From contig NZ_CP123897.1 of assembly GCF_029910655.1 (NCBI RefSeq), positions 5,445,547 to 5,509,546 of the forward strand: a stretch of DNA of 64,000 nt. The letters run 5' to 3'. Source of the stretch: Methylomonas sp. UP202 (GTDB taxonomy: Bacteria; Pseudomonadota; Gammaproteobacteria; Methylococcales; Methylomonadaceae). A model generated the notes under the pieces. That model did not search any database. It was not told where the DNA came from and was given only the letters and a program-made list of their open reading frames with translations. Below, piece by piece: positions 51,978-61,833 of the stretch. The first letter of the stretch is position 1. The number at the start of each line of letters is the position of its first letter. The translations under genes and the position numbers were made by a program.

Positions 51978-52817
51978 GTGACCCACTCTGCACCTTACCG
52001 CTTTGTTTTTACCGCGCTCGCCTGCGAAGCCAAACCGCTGATCCGCGCCTGGAGTCTGAAAAAGACTTCCGACAGTTCGGCATTTTCGATGTACACCGGC
52101 CCTGCCGGCACCGTGGTCGTCAGCGGTATCGGCAAAACGGCGATGGCCGGCGCGGTGGCGTATGCCTTAGCCCTGCGGCCGGTAACTAATCCGGTATTGC
52201 TTAATCTCGGCGTCGCCGGTCATCCGGAATATCCGATCGGCCACGTCTGTTTGGCCGACAAGGTCGTCGACGCCGACACCGGCCGCTGTTTCTTTCCGCA
52301 GCTGCCGTTCGACCTTCTCTGCCCGACCGCCAGCCTGATCACCTCGTCGAAACCGAACACGGCATACCTCCAAGACGCCTTATATGACATGGAAGCGTCG
52401 GCGTTTTACGAAACCGCCGTCCGCTTCGGCAGCAGCGAATTGATCCATTGCTTGAAAATCGTCTCCGACAACCCCGGTCGATCGATAGCGGCGATTAGCG
52501 AAACTCAAGTCGAAAGCTGGATAGGCACTCAAGTGCCGATGATCGAGAACGTACTCGGACAATTACAGGGCTTACGTCGGCAAATCGCCGTGGGTGGCGG
52601 AAACGATTGGTATGACGCTTGTCTGGCTCGTTGGCATTTCAGCGTCAGCAATGCCGGCAAACTGAAGAACCTGCTGGCTCGGTGGGACCTACTGACAAAA
52701 CACGCCGAACCCGACTGGGACTCTTCTACGTTGAGAAGCGCCGCCGATGCGTTGAATTGGCTGGAAAATAAATTGGCGGAGATGCCGTTTTCGTTGCGCG
52801 AAACCGACGGGGGATAA
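51978..52817 (+). CDS. Nucleoside phosphorylase/MTAN-like protein
   Basis: A 279-residue protein with a purine nucleoside phosphorylase/MTA-SAH nucleosidase fold: FTALACEAKPLIRAW, VVVSGIGKTAMAGAVAYAL, LLNLGVAGHPEYPIGHV and LYDMEASAFYETA, where the Met-Glu binds the ribose. The C-terminal 80 residues are extra. The substrate is not defined. It starts with GTG and has a weak ribosome-binding site. A strong convergent terminator follows. Confidence 0.8.
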   Translation: MTHSAPYRFVFTALACEAKPLIRAWSLKKTSDSSAFSMYTGPAGTVVVSGIGKTAMAGAVAYALALRPVTNPVLLNLGVAGHPEYPIGHVCLADKVVDADTGRCFFPQLPFDLLCPTASLITSSKPNTAYLQDALYDMEASAFYETAVRFGSSELIHCLKIVSDNPGRSIAAISETQVESWIGTQVPMIENVLGQLQGLRRQIAVGGGNDWYDACLARWHFSVSNAGKLKNLLARWDLLTKHAEPDWDSSTLRSAADALNWLENKLAEMPFSLRETDGG

Positions 52818-52820
52818 AAA

Positions 52821-52843
52821 ACAGGGTGCCAAAGGCACCCTGT
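52821..52843. terminator. Bidirectional Rho-independent terminator
   Basis: ACAGGGTGCC-AAA-GGCACCCTGT with A-run before and TTAAAAAA after, so T-runs stand on both strands. It serves the gene at 51978 and the exported protein at 52853. Confidence 0.9.
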
Positions 52844-52852
52844 TAAAAAACA

Positions 52853-53239
52853 TTACAGCAATTTTTTCAGACCTTCGGTACCGGCTTTAGCTTTTGCCAA
52901 ATGCTCTTTCGCTTCTTGCAGGTTCGCGGATTTCGCGGAAGTGATAGCTGCTTTCAGGTGACCCCTGACTTTGGAGTTTTCTCTGGAAACTTTGTCGTTG
53001 GCGTTGATTTCTTCTGAGAAATCAGCGGCTTTTTTGATCAGAGCCGCAACTTCGGCGTCTTCCGCGCCGTTGTTGATTGCGGCTTCGGCTGCACTGATGC
53101 GCTCGATCACGATGTTGACCGCGTCGATTGGCTTATAACTAACCCGGCCTTTGTCGGACTCGGCGCTGGCCGAAGTCGAAAAAGAACCCATCGCGACAGC
53201 CAAGGAGAAAGCGACAACAGCACTTTTGAAAATTTTCAT
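52853..53239 (-). CDS. Small exported helical protein, uncharacterised
   Basis: A 128-residue protein with a clear signal peptide (SAVVAFSLAVAMGSFSTSASA, cut before ESDKG) and a helical mature part rich in Ala and Lys (AAEAAINNGAEDAEVAALIK, HLKAAITSAKSANLQEAKEH). No catalytic motif. A strong ribosome-binding site (GAGG), a dedicated terminator and somewhat different codon choice (many GCT, GTT) suggest high expression. The function is unknown; a periplasmic structural or stress role is possible. Confidence 0.75.
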   Translation of the reverse strand: MKIFKSAVVAFSLAVAMGSFSTSASAESDKGRVSYKPIDAVNIVIERISAAEAAINNGAEDAEVAALIKKAADFSEEINANDKVSRENSKVRGHLKAAITSAKSANLQEAKEHLAKAKAGTEGLKKLL

Positions 53240-53279
53240 GTAATAAACCTCACAGTTGTTTTTATTAAGAACATAGACT

Positions 53280-53300
53280 GGTTAATAGACCGCGTTAACC
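53280..53300. promoter_or_regulatory. Inverted repeat upstream of the exported protein gene
   Basis: GGTTAA and TTAACC, 9 bases apart, about 40 bases upstream of the ATG at 53239. It could be an operator, but there is no independent support. Confidence 0.3.
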
Positions 53301-53403
53301 GCCATATGTCGGGCCGGGATAATAGCATAGATCATGCGGTTTGCGACCCGTTTATTACCCCTAAATGACCTCGAAAACGGCCATTTCCTTTAAAATACCA
53401 ATG

Positions 53404-54237
53404 TTATTCGACGCTGACCAGCAAGCGGTCCAGCCAAGCCGTCGGCAACAGCCGTTTCAACCAGGCGAACACATAGGTCGGCAGCGTGACCGGATAACGG
53501 CTGCGCGGCTTTTCCGACTCCAACGCATGGCGGACTTTTTCGGCCACCGCCGTCGCCGGCAGCGTAAACGGCGAAGCCGGACCTTGTTTTTGTAGTCGGG
53601 CTTCCATCGCCAGATAAGTGTCTCGATGCGCGCTGTGTTCCGGATCGATGTATTTTTGGTAAAGCGCGAAAGCGTTCTGCCGGAAATTGCTCTTGATCGG
53701 ACCGGGTTCTATCAGCACGATGTGGATGCCGCTGCCGCGCAACTCCAATCTCAAGGTATCGGCCAAACCTTCCAACGCGTATTTGCTGGCGTTGTACGCG
53801 CCGCGAAATTTCATCGCCACAAAACCCAGCACCGAACTGTTGTAAATGATCCGGCCATGGCCTTGCTTGCGCATCAGCGGCAAGATCAGATTGGTCAATT
53901 CGTGAGTACCGAATAAATTGGTTTCGAACTGATGCCGCAACACCTCGCGGCTCAAATCCTCGACCGCGCCGGGCTGGCCAAACGCGCCGTTGTTGAACAA
54001 GGCGTCGATTCGACCGCCGGTCAGTTCTACCAAGGCCGCGACGGCCACCTGGATACTGGCCGAATCGGCCAGATCCAGTTGCAGACATTCGTATCCCTCC
54101 GACCGCAAGCGTTCGACATCCTCGGGTTTACGCGCCGAGCAGATTACCCGGTGACCGCGCTCGCGTAAGTAATAGGCGGTGCTGTAGCCGATACCCGACG
54201 AACAGCCGGTGATCAGCACGATTTTGCTGGAGGTCAT
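53404..54237 (-). CDS. Short-chain dehydrogenase/reductase
   Basis: A 277-residue SDR of the classical type. NAD(P)-binding GCSSGIG (residues 11-17), NNGAFGQPG, catalytic Ser in IYNSSVLGFVAM and YNASK with the Tyr and Lys. Arg-rich ICSARKPEDV after beta-2 favours NADP. The substrate is unknown; proteins like this act on retinol, steroids, or acyl chains. It overlaps the upstream DUF4124 gene by 4 bases. Confidence 0.92.
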   Translation of the reverse strand: MTSSKIVLITGCSSGIGYSTAYYLRERGHRVICSARKPEDVERLRSEGYECLQLDLADSASIQVAVAALVELTGGRIDALFNNGAFGQPGAVEDLSREVLRHQFETNLFGTHELTNLILPLMRKQGHGRIIYNSSVLGFVAMKFRGAYNASKYALEGLADTLRLELRGSGIHIVLIEPGPIKSNFRQNAFALYQKYIDPEHSAHRDTYLAMEARLQKQGPASPFTLPATAVAEKVRHALESEKPRSRYPVTLPTYVFAWLKRLLPTAWLDRLLVSVE

Positions 54238-54824
54238 GGTGGACTTAATTCCGATTCAGTGAAAGTAAAGGTCTTACCGCTGCTGCAATTGATCAAAAAC
54301 ACCAATTGTTCCAGCTTGCTCTTGGCGGTCAATTCGTCGGCTTCGACCCGTTGACACTCGCCGCTACTCAAGGCTTTTTGCGCGGCTAGCCGACGGAATT
54401 TCTCGACATCCGGCAATCGGCTTTCGAAGGGCTTGACCTGAGCCGGCAATTTTTCGGGATCGTAAGGCGGAATCGCAAACGCCGAAAACTGCAACGGATT
54501 CTGCTTGATCAGCGCCTGCGTCAATTCGGCTTGCGCCTTGGCGTCTTGCTTACGCTGGACGATCGCGTCCAGCTTGGCCTGTTGTTCGGCCTGTTCCTGC
54601 AAGGATTGCTGTTTCTTCCGTTCGGCTTCCTCGGCCTGCAAACGCTCGCTGGCGGTCAAATCCACTTTGCCGCCGGTGATGGTATTGACCTGCTCGGCCT
54701 TGTGTTCCTCGTTGCAGGGCGAGGATTGGTAATTGGTATGGCCGGAAGCATCGGTGCATTTATAAACGCCGGCCCAGCTCTCGGCGGCCAGACACAGGGT
54801 TAGAAGGCAGAAAAGTTTTCTCAT
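54234..54824 (-). CDS. DUF4124 domain exported protein
   Basis: A 196-residue protein with a signal peptide (MRKLFCLLTLCLAAESWA) and an N-terminal DUF4124 domain (GVYKCTDASGHTNYQSSPCN), followed by a charged coiled coil (about 58-110) and a C-terminal domain with two Cys (SGECQ, LINCSSG). DUF4124 proteins are periplasmic and uncharacterised. The stop overlaps the SDR start by four bases (ATGA), indicating an operon. Divergent from recC with 78 bases between. Confidence 0.85.
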   Translation of the reverse strand: MRKLFCLLTLCLAAESWAGVYKCTDASGHTNYQSSPCNEEHKAEQVNTITGGKVDLTASERLQAEEAERKKQQSLQEQAEQQAKLDAIVQRKQDAKAQAELTQALIKQNPLQFSAFAIPPYDPEKLPAQVKPFESRLPDVEKFRRLAAQKALSSGECQRVEADELTAKSKLEQLVFLINCSSGKTFTFTESELSPP

Positions 54825-54902
54825 TGTATTCCTGTCGGTTAAACGCTACTGTAAAACTATTACCCAGCTTACGCCGCCTGTAAATCATTTTTTCCACCGC
54901 CG

Positions 54903-57900
54903 ATGTTCGTTCTGCACAGCTCCAACAAAACTGAAAACCTGCTGGAGCATTTGGCGACCGTCATCGGCGCGGCACCGCTGGCGTCGCCGTTCGCCCCGGA
55001 AATTTTCCTGATTCAAAGCCAAGGCATGGAACGCTGGCTGTCGCAACAACTGGCCGAACGATTTCAGGTCTGGGGCCATTTTCGCTATCTGTTTCCGGCC
55101 AAGTTTTTCGGGGAACTGGCGGCTCGGCTGCACGAGCAACTACCGGATGCAGATTTCGACCGCCAACGCCTGCTGTGGCGTTTCGAAGCCTTGCTACGCG
55201 ATCTCGACGACGAAGTCTATCAGGCTCCACGCCAATATCTAGCCGGCGACAACGTCGATTTGAAACGCTACCAACTCGCACTGCAACTGGCCCGGCTATT
55301 CGACCAGTACCAGATGCTCAGGCCAGACCTGCTCAGCGCCTGGCAAAGTCGGCAAACGTTGTACGACAACGACAACGAACGTTGGCAAGCGGCGCTGTGG
55401 CGCCGCCTCTCGGCTGCCGGCGGCAAACATCGCGGCCAGCACTGGTTGGAAACGATCGCCAAATTGAACACCGCTCCGCCCGGCACTTGGCGGCATGATT
55501 TACCGGAACGAGTCTCGGTGTTCGGCGTCAACAGCCTGCCGCCGTTGCTACTGAACTATTTGCAAGCCTTGTCGCGCCATTGCGACGTGCATCTGTATCT
55601 ATTGAATCCGGTGCAGGGCTACTGGGCCGATTTGCCCAACAAACGGCTGTTGGCGCAACTTCAGGAATTCGACGGCCACCCTTTATTGGTCAGACTAGGC
55701 CAACAAGGCCGCGAATTTCAACAAATGCTGTTGGAACAAGTCGAGTTCGCCTTCGAACCCAGCAGCTTCGAAAGCGCCGACACCGCCGGCTTGTTGGGCA
55801 GCCTGCAAAACGACATCCTCGCCAATGCCGGCGCCGCCGGCCCACAAGCGGCCGACGCCAGCTTGAGCATACACGCCTGCCACTCGCGGCTGCGCGAGGT
55901 CCAAGTTCTGAAGAATCTGCTGCTGGATGCGCTGGAAAGCGACCCCAACTTGGCCTTGCGCGACATTGTCGTGATGGCGCCGGACATTCAATTGTACGCC
56001 CCCTTCATCAGCGCGGTTTTCGACGATATTCAGCACGCCGTCGCCGATCGTAGCCTGAAAATCAGCAACGCCGCGCTGGATGCCTTCGTCCGCTTTCTGG
56101 CCTTATCGCAAAGCCGGCTGGGCTGGCAGGCGGTGCTGGATTTGCTGGAACAACCATTGATCGCTGCCGGTTTCGATCTGGACGGCAATGATTTGGAGCT
56201 GATTCGCCACTGGCTGCTCGACACCCGAGTCCGGTGGGGGCGCTCGGCCGAGGCCAAACGGAGCCAAGGTTTGCCGGCGATTGCCCAAAACACTTGGCAG
56301 GCCAGTCTGGAGCGGCTGTTTGTCGGTTACGCGGCCGCCGACACCGAGTTCATCGACGGCATTCTGCCTTACCCGGACATCGAAGGCGCTTCTGCCGCCG
56401 CGCTGGGCGGACTGGCCGACTTCCTGAAACTGCTGTTTAGGGCAGGGGACGAACTGACCGCCGCCAAGTCGCTGGCCGAATGGTGCAAAACCCTGGATTA
56501 TTACGCCGGCCGCCTGCTGGCCGGCGCCGATCCGGCCGACCGCCAGCCCTTGCAGGATCTGCTGGCCGAACTCGCCGAACTGGCCGACATTCACGACCAA
56601 CCGGTAGCCTTGAGCGTCGTCGTCGCCTGGTTGAGCGGACGCCTCGACGAAACCAAGTCCGGTAACGGCTTTTTACGCGGCCAGCTGACGTTCTGCTCGA
56701 TGCTGCCGATGCGTTCGATTCCGTGTCAAGTCATCGCCTTACTGGGCATGAACGACGGCGAATTTCCCAAACTCGACCGCCAACCCACTTTCGATCTGCT
56801 GGCCGAACATCCCCGCCTCGGCGACCGTTCCCGGCGAGCCGACGACCGCTACCAGTTTCTGGAAATCCTGCTGTCTGCGCGGCGCCGGCTGATTCTGACT
56901 TACGTTGGCCAATCGCAACGCGACAACAGCGAAATCCCGCCGTCGCCGATCGTCAGCGAATTGCTGGATGTGCTGCGCGACCATTACGGTTTGGCCGATC
57001 CGGTCGTCCGTCATCCGCTGCATGCCTTCAGTCCGCGCTATTTCAACGGTGCCGAACCGACCTTGTTCAGTTACACCGGCCACGATTGCGCAACCGCCGA
57101 GCAATTGCGCGGCGAGCGCCGCCCGACCGAAGCCTGGTGGCGGGGCGAATTGGAAGCCGAACCGTTGGCTATCGTCGAAATTGCCGAATTACTGAATTTT
57201 TTCCAGCATCCGCAACGCTATTTTCTGCGCCGGCAACTGGACGTAAGGCTGCCGGTGTTGATTGCCGATGCCGAAGAACGCGAGCCGTTCGCGGTGGACG
57301 GCCTGGACGACTATCAAATCGCTCAGGACTGGGTGGCCGCCGAGTTGGCCGGCCGGCCGTTTTCGCTGGCCAAGCTGCAAGCCCGGGGCCTCTGGCCGGC
57401 GGCAGGTCCCGGCGAACTCGCTTGGCGCCGCCGCGAGCCGGGCGTTGCCGAATTCGCCGAACGGATTCGAGCGCTGGCCTTGGGTGCCGCGCTGCCGGCC
57501 GAGCATCTGGAGTTGTGCGTCGGCGATGTGCGCCTGGTTGGCAAATTGGGCAATCTCTACGAAAACGGCGGATTATTGTACCGTTACAGCAAACTGAAAG
57601 GCCGCGACCTGCTGGCCGCCTGGTTGCATCATCTGCTGATCAATCGCCGGCAGCCACAATCGACTTATTTATTGGCCGCCGACGCCGAACTGCATTTTTC
57701 CCCTGACCTGGCCGATCCCGCCCAACTACCCTATTGGCTCGGGCTGTTCGAGCAAGGCCGGCGTCGGCCGGATGCGTTTTTCAGCGAAGCCGCGTTGGCC
57801 TACTTGCCGCACGACGAACCCGAGCGAGCGCGCAAGGCCGCGCTGGACCAAATCGTCAACGCGGTCGCGCTGGGTTACGAGCCGGAGATTGCTCAGTTGC

Positions 57901-57998
57901 TGGCTTACCGCGACCTGGACAGCTTAATCGACCCCGACTTCGAAACCGCGTGCCGGGACTGGCTGCAACCGATCTGGAGGGCCGCGCATGGCGCATGA
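54903..57998 (+). CDS. recC: Exodeoxyribonuclease V subunit gamma (RecC)
   Basis: A 1031-residue RecC, which recognises Chi and splits the DNA strands in RecBCD. Signs: MFVLHSSNKTENLLEHLATV, FLIQSQGMERWLSQQLAERF, GHFRYLFPAKFF, LRDIVVMAPDIQLYAPFISA, FCSMLPMRSIPCQVIALLGM and GEFPKLDR. The inactive helicase-like fold is conserved. Slightly shorter than the E. coli protein (about 1120). The stop overlaps the recB start by 11 bases. Confidence 0.96.
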   Translation: MFVLHSSNKTENLLEHLATVIGAAPLASPFAPEIFLIQSQGMERWLSQQLAERFQVWGHFRYLFPAKFFGELAARLHEQLPDADFDRQRLLWRFEALLRDLDDEVYQAPRQYLAGDNVDLKRYQLALQLARLFDQYQMLRPDLLSAWQSRQTLYDNDNERWQAALWRRLSAAGGKHRGQHWLETIAKLNTAPPGTWRHDLPERVSVFGVNSLPPLLLNYLQALSRHCDVHLYLLNPVQGYWADLPNKRLLAQLQEFDGHPLLVRLGQQGREFQQMLLEQVEFAFEPSSFESADTAGLLGSLQNDILANAGAAGPQAADASLSIHACHSRLREVQVLKNLLLDALESDPNLALRDIVVMAPDIQLYAPFISAVFDDIQHAVADRSLKISNAALDAFVRFLALSQSRLGWQAVLDLLEQPLIAAGFDLDGNDLELIRHWLLDTRVRWGRSAEAKRSQGLPAIAQNTWQASLERLFVGYAAADTEFIDGILPYPDIEGASAAALGGLADFLKLLFRAGDELTAAKSLAEWCKTLDYYAGRLLAGADPADRQPLQDLLAELAELADIHDQPVALSVVVAWLSGRLDETKSGNGFLRGQLTFCSMLPMRSIPCQVIALLGMNDGEFPKLDRQPTFDLLAEHPRLGDRSRRADDRYQFLEILLSARRRLILTYVGQSQRDNSEIPPSPIVSELLDVLRDHYGLADPVVRHPLHAFSPRYFNGAEPTLFSYTGHDCATAEQLRGERRPTEAWWRGELEAEPLAIVEIAELLNFFQHPQRYFLRRQLDVRLPVLIADAEEREPFAVDGLDDYQIAQDWVAAELAGRPFSLAKLQARGLWPAAGPGELAWRRREPGVAEFAERIRALALGAALPAEHLELCVGDVRLVGKLGNLYENGGLLYRYSKLKGRDLLAAWLHHLLINRRQPQSTYLLAADAELHFSPDLADPAQLPYWLGLFEQGRRRPDAFFSEAALAYLPHDEPERARKAALDQIVNAVALGYEPEIAQLLAYRDLDSLIDPDFETACRDWLQPIWRAAHGA

Positions 57999-60900
57999 AG
58001 CCTTCGATGCGATCGCCACGCCGCTGAATACCGGCATCAATCTGTTGGAGGCCAGCGCCGGCACCGGTAAGACCTACACGATCGCGATGCTGGTATTGCG
58101 TTTCGTGGTCGAACGCGAACTGGACATCAAGCAGTTACTGGTGGTGACCTTCACCAAAGCGGCTACCGAAGAACTCAAGGAGCGTATTCGCGCCCGTCTG
58201 GCCGAAGCCCGCCAGGCCGTACTAAACCCAACCGCCCCGGCCGATCCGGCGATCGCCGCTTGGCTGGCCGGCTTGGGGCTAGCGCCGGAAATCGTCCGCC
58301 AACGCCTGGACGCCGCGTTGCTGGACATCGATCAGGCGGCGATCTTCACGATCCACGGCTTCTGCCAGCGCGCCCTAGCCGAGCACGCGCTGGCCAGCGG
58401 CCAGTTGTTCGATTGCGAATTAAGCGGCGATATCGCCGAACTGCAACAGCAATGCGTCGACGATTTCTGGCGCCGCCGAGTCGCCGCCCGGCCTGCCTGG
58501 CAAATCGCGGTGCTGACCCGTGCTTTTCCGACGCCGGATAGCCTACTAGCCAGCGTCGTCCGGGTCGGCGGTCAGCAAGCCTTTCAACCGGCCGACACCG
58601 ATCTGGATAGACAACTAGCCGAACTGGACAATGCGATTGCCGCCGCCGACCATAGTTTGGCGGCGCTGGCCGCCACGCTGCAAACCGCCTTCCCGGACGG
58701 CCTGTTCAGCGCCAGCTTCGTCCGCGATTTTCCGGCCCGCTTTGAGGCCTGGAAAACCTGGCTGGCCGGCCGCGCGGCCGAACTGCCGAGTCTGGACGGC
58801 CTAACCCGCGAAGCCCTGCTCGGCGGTTTGAACGGCGTCAAGTTCAAGACCAGTAAGGCCAAACCGCAAACGCCGGCCGAACAGAAACAAGCTTATCTGG
58901 ACGGTCTCGGCGTCGATACGACGGCTTTCGATGGCTTGGCCGCGGCAGCCGGCCAACTGCAAACCGGACTGCGCGCCGCGCTGTTGGCTGATTTACGCGC
59001 CACGCTGGACGGCTTGCTGCAACAGCGCAACCTGATGTCTTTCGACGATTTGATCGTCCGGCTGGCCGGCGCTCTGACCGGCGCCAACGGCGAATTGTTG
59101 ATCGCCGAATTGCGCCGGCGTTTCGCGGCCGCGTTGATCGACGAGTTTCAAGACACCGACCTGCACCAATGGCAAATTTTCTCGACCCTGTTTGGCGCGC
59201 CGGATCTGTATTTGTATTTGATCGGCGATCCCAAGCAGGCCATCTATAAATTTCGCGGCGCAGACATCTTTTCCTATTTCGCCGCCCAGCGCCAAGCCGC
59301 GCAACATTACACACTGTCGCACAACTGGCGTTCGCATCCCGATCTGGTCGGCGCCGTCAACCGGCTGTTTCAAAGGCCAAGACCGTTTTTATTCGAGCAA
59401 CTGGACTTTCACCCAGTCCAGGCCGGCCGAGGTAGCGCCGACGGCAAGCTCGCCGACGGCGCGCCGCTGGTGTTGTGGCAGTTGGATAAACATTCGGACA
59501 AACAGGCACACTGGACCGCGCGGCAGGGCAGTTCCAGCGAAGTGGCCGAACGGCTGCGCGCCGCGACCGTCGCCGAAATCGGTCGGCTGCTGGCGGACGG
59601 TACCATCATCGAAAACAACCAAACTCGCCCATTGGCGGCCGGCGACATCGCGGTGCTGGTCCGCAGCAACCGCGCGGCCGCCGATTACCAAACCGCGCTG
59701 CAAAGCGCCGGCATCGCCGCGGTATTGAACAGCAAACAGTCGGTATTTGCTTCCGAACAAGCATTGGAATTACATGCCGTGCTGCAAGCCGTGGCGCAAG
59801 CCGGCCAGTTGGAAGCCTTGAAATCGGCGCTGACCGTATCCTGGTTCGGTTTGACCGGTCAGGCGCTTTACCGCTTATTGCAAGACGAAGCCGCGCTGGA
59901 CGGCTGGATGAATCGCTTTCAGGATTATCTGCAATGCTGGCAACGTCACGGGCTGCTGGCGATGCTGCAGCAACTGCTACGGCGCGAGGGCGTCGAAACC
60001 CGCTTGTCCGGGCAAATCCAGGCCGAGCGAGCGTTGACCAATATTCACCATTTGGCCGAGCGTCTGCAACAAGCCGCGCTGGACGAGCATCTGGCGATCC
60101 ACAAAACCCTGGATTGGTTGCGGCGCGCGATCTTGCAAGCCGAGCGCGACAACGGCGACGATCGGCAATTGCGGCTGGAAAGCGATGCCGACGCGGTCAA
60201 GATCGTCACTACTCACAGTGCCAAGGGTTTGGAATATCCGGTGGTATTTTGCCCTGACTTGTGGCGACGTAGCGACCGACTGAGAAACGAGCGCTGGCTG
60301 GTGCAATGCCACGAAGCCGGCGCGATGATAGCGGATTTGGGTTCCGCCGAGTTCGAGCGGCGCCGGGAACTCGCCTTGCGGGAAGAACTGGCCGAAGATC
60401 TGCGCTTGTTTTATGTCGCCGTCACCCGCGCCAAATACCGCTGCTATCTGTTTTGGGCCGACGTACGCGGCAAGGAGCGGCCCAACGAGTCGGCGATGGC
60501 TTACTTATTCGAGTTCGCCGATCTGGATTTCGCCGGTCAACGGCAAGTCTTGGCCGGTCTGGCCCAAGCCGAGCCGGCCAGCTTCGAACACCGCCTGTTG
60601 GCAAGCGATGCCGGCGCGACTTTGATTCCGGCGGCCAGACCGCAACGGCCGAGCGCCGTTGCCGCGCTGGAATACCGTCGGCAAACCCGAGACCTACGTA
60701 GCCTGTGGCAAATGAGCAGCTATACCGCGTTGGCCGAATCCGGCCACGATACCGCTCCGGAACTGCCGGCCGACAAGGCCGCCGAACCGGCCGACGCCTA
60801 CGTCGAAGCCGGCGGCCTGCCCAAGGGCGCCGCCACCGGCAACGTCGTGCACAGTTTGTTGGAGACGCTGAGCTTTCAAGCCTTGGCCGCCGGCGCGGAT

Positions 60901-61506
60901 TTGGGTCGGCCGCGCGACATCGCTTGTCTGCGCCACGGACTACACCTGACTCAACCGGAGTTGCTTGACCAGCTGCTGGCGGCGACAGTCAGCACGCCGT
61001 TAGCCGCGAACGGCGAGTTTCGGCTAGCGGATTTACCGGCCGAGCGCTGCATCAAGGAAATGCCGTTTTATTTGTCGCTGGCCTATCCTATCGATACCGC
61101 CCGCATCAACCGACTGTTGGCCGGGTGTCCGACCTATCAAGCCCTGGCTCCAAAACGTCTGAACGGCTATCTAACCGGCTTCATCGACTTGGTTTGCGAA
61201 TACGGCGGCCGATATTTTCTGATGGATTACAAGACCAACACCTTGGCCGATTACGGCCACGACTCGCTCGCGTTGGCGATGCGCGAACACAACTACGGTT
61301 TGCAATATTGGTTGTACAGCGTGGTACTGGATCGTTATTTACGACTACGCCTGCCGGATTACGACTATCAACGCCATTTCGGCGGCATCAAATATTTGTT
61401 CGTGCGCGGCATGCGCCCGGATCAACCCGGCCATGCGGTCTACGCCGACCGACCCGACCGGGAAACCTTGAACGGCTTGGCGGCAATTTTCTTCCCCGCC
61501 GGCTGA
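57988..61506 (+). CDS. recB: Exodeoxyribonuclease V subunit beta (RecB)
   Basis: A 1172-residue UvrD-type helicase and nuclease. Walker A ASAGTGKTYTIAM, motif II DEFQDTDLHQWQIF, motif III GDPKQAIYKFRGAD, motif V VTTHSAKGLEYPVVFCPD and motif VI FYVAVTRAKYRC are all visible. The C-terminal nuclease domain has LTGFIDLVCEYGGRYFLMDY and KTN, with QYWLYSVVL after. Complete. It overlaps recC by 11 bases. recD, which often follows, is not in the next 2.5 kb. Confidence 0.96.
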   Translation: MAHEAFDAIATPLNTGINLLEASAGTGKTYTIAMLVLRFVVERELDIKQLLVVTFTKAATEELKERIRARLAEARQAVLNPTAPADPAIAAWLAGLGLAPEIVRQRLDAALLDIDQAAIFTIHGFCQRALAEHALASGQLFDCELSGDIAELQQQCVDDFWRRRVAARPAWQIAVLTRAFPTPDSLLASVVRVGGQQAFQPADTDLDRQLAELDNAIAAADHSLAALAATLQTAFPDGLFSASFVRDFPARFEAWKTWLAGRAAELPSLDGLTREALLGGLNGVKFKTSKAKPQTPAEQKQAYLDGLGVDTTAFDGLAAAAGQLQTGLRAALLADLRATLDGLLQQRNLMSFDDLIVRLAGALTGANGELLIAELRRRFAAALIDEFQDTDLHQWQIFSTLFGAPDLYLYLIGDPKQAIYKFRGADIFSYFAAQRQAAQHYTLSHNWRSHPDLVGAVNRLFQRPRPFLFEQLDFHPVQAGRGSADGKLADGAPLVLWQLDKHSDKQAHWTARQGSSSEVAERLRAATVAEIGRLLADGTIIENNQTRPLAAGDIAVLVRSNRAAADYQTALQSAGIAAVLNSKQSVFASEQALELHAVLQAVAQAGQLEALKSALTVSWFGLTGQALYRLLQDEAALDGWMNRFQDYLQCWQRHGLLAMLQQLLRREGVETRLSGQIQAERALTNIHHLAERLQQAALDEHLAIHKTLDWLRRAILQAERDNGDDRQLRLESDADAVKIVTTHSAKGLEYPVVFCPDLWRRSDRLRNERWLVQCHEAGAMIADLGSAEFERRRELALREELAEDLRLFYVAVTRAKYRCYLFWADVRGKERPNESAMAYLFEFADLDFAGQRQVLAGLAQAEPASFEHRLLASDAGATLIPAARPQRPSAVAALEYRRQTRDLRSLWQMSSYTALAESGHDTAPELPADKAAEPADAYVEAGGLPKGAATGNVVHSLLETLSFQALAAGADLGRPRDIACLRHGLHLTQPELLDQLLAATVSTPLAANGEFRLADLPAERCIKEMPFYLSLAYPIDTARINRLLAGCPTYQALAPKRLNGYLTGFIDLVCEYGGRYFLMDYKTNTLADYGHDSLALAMREHNYGLQYWLYSVVLDRYLRLRLPDYDYQRHFGGIKYLFVRGMRPDQPGHAVYADRPDRETLNGLAAIFFPAG

Positions 61507-61569
61507 AACCCGGCCGGATTGAATTTGGGTAACCCTCAAGTTTTCGGCCCATCGTCCGCTAACCAGACA

Positions 61570-61587
61570 GGCCGGCTATCGCCGGCC
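61570..61587 (+). terminator. Hairpin after recB
   Basis: GGCCGGC-TATC-GCCGGCC, a 7-bp stem with tetraloop, followed by CCC rather than T. It may end the recCB transcript or lie in the leader of the next small gene. Confidence 0.4.
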
Positions 61588-61608
61588 CCAACTCAACGAG
61601 GTATCGCC

Positions 61609-61794
61609 ATGCTGGATTCCGTCCCGTCCATCGCCGCGTTCGCGACGCAATTGTCCAACCAAAAAACCGGCCAACAACTCGAAGTCGCCGTGCTGAACAA
61701 AGCCAAGGAATTGCAGGAGCAACAAGGCCAGGCCGCGCTGAAACTGCTGGAATCGGCCGCCGCGCCGGCCGGCGGCATCGACGTCAGAGTCTAA
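61609..61794 (+). CDS. YjfB-like small protein (putative motility protein)
   Basis: A 61-residue protein: MLDSVPSIAAFATQLSNQKT, then GQQLEVAVLNKAKELQEQQG and QAALKLLES. This matches the YjfB family, named putative motility proteins; their role is not known. The ATG at 61609 has GAGG in front, while upstream in-frame starts do not. Confidence 0.75.
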   Translation: MLDSVPSIAAFATQLSNQKTGQQLEVAVLNKAKELQEQQGQAALKLLESAAAPAGGIDVRV

Positions 61795-61833
61795 GCACGG
61801 CCCAAGCCGGCTCCGTCACGGCGGAGCCTGCGT

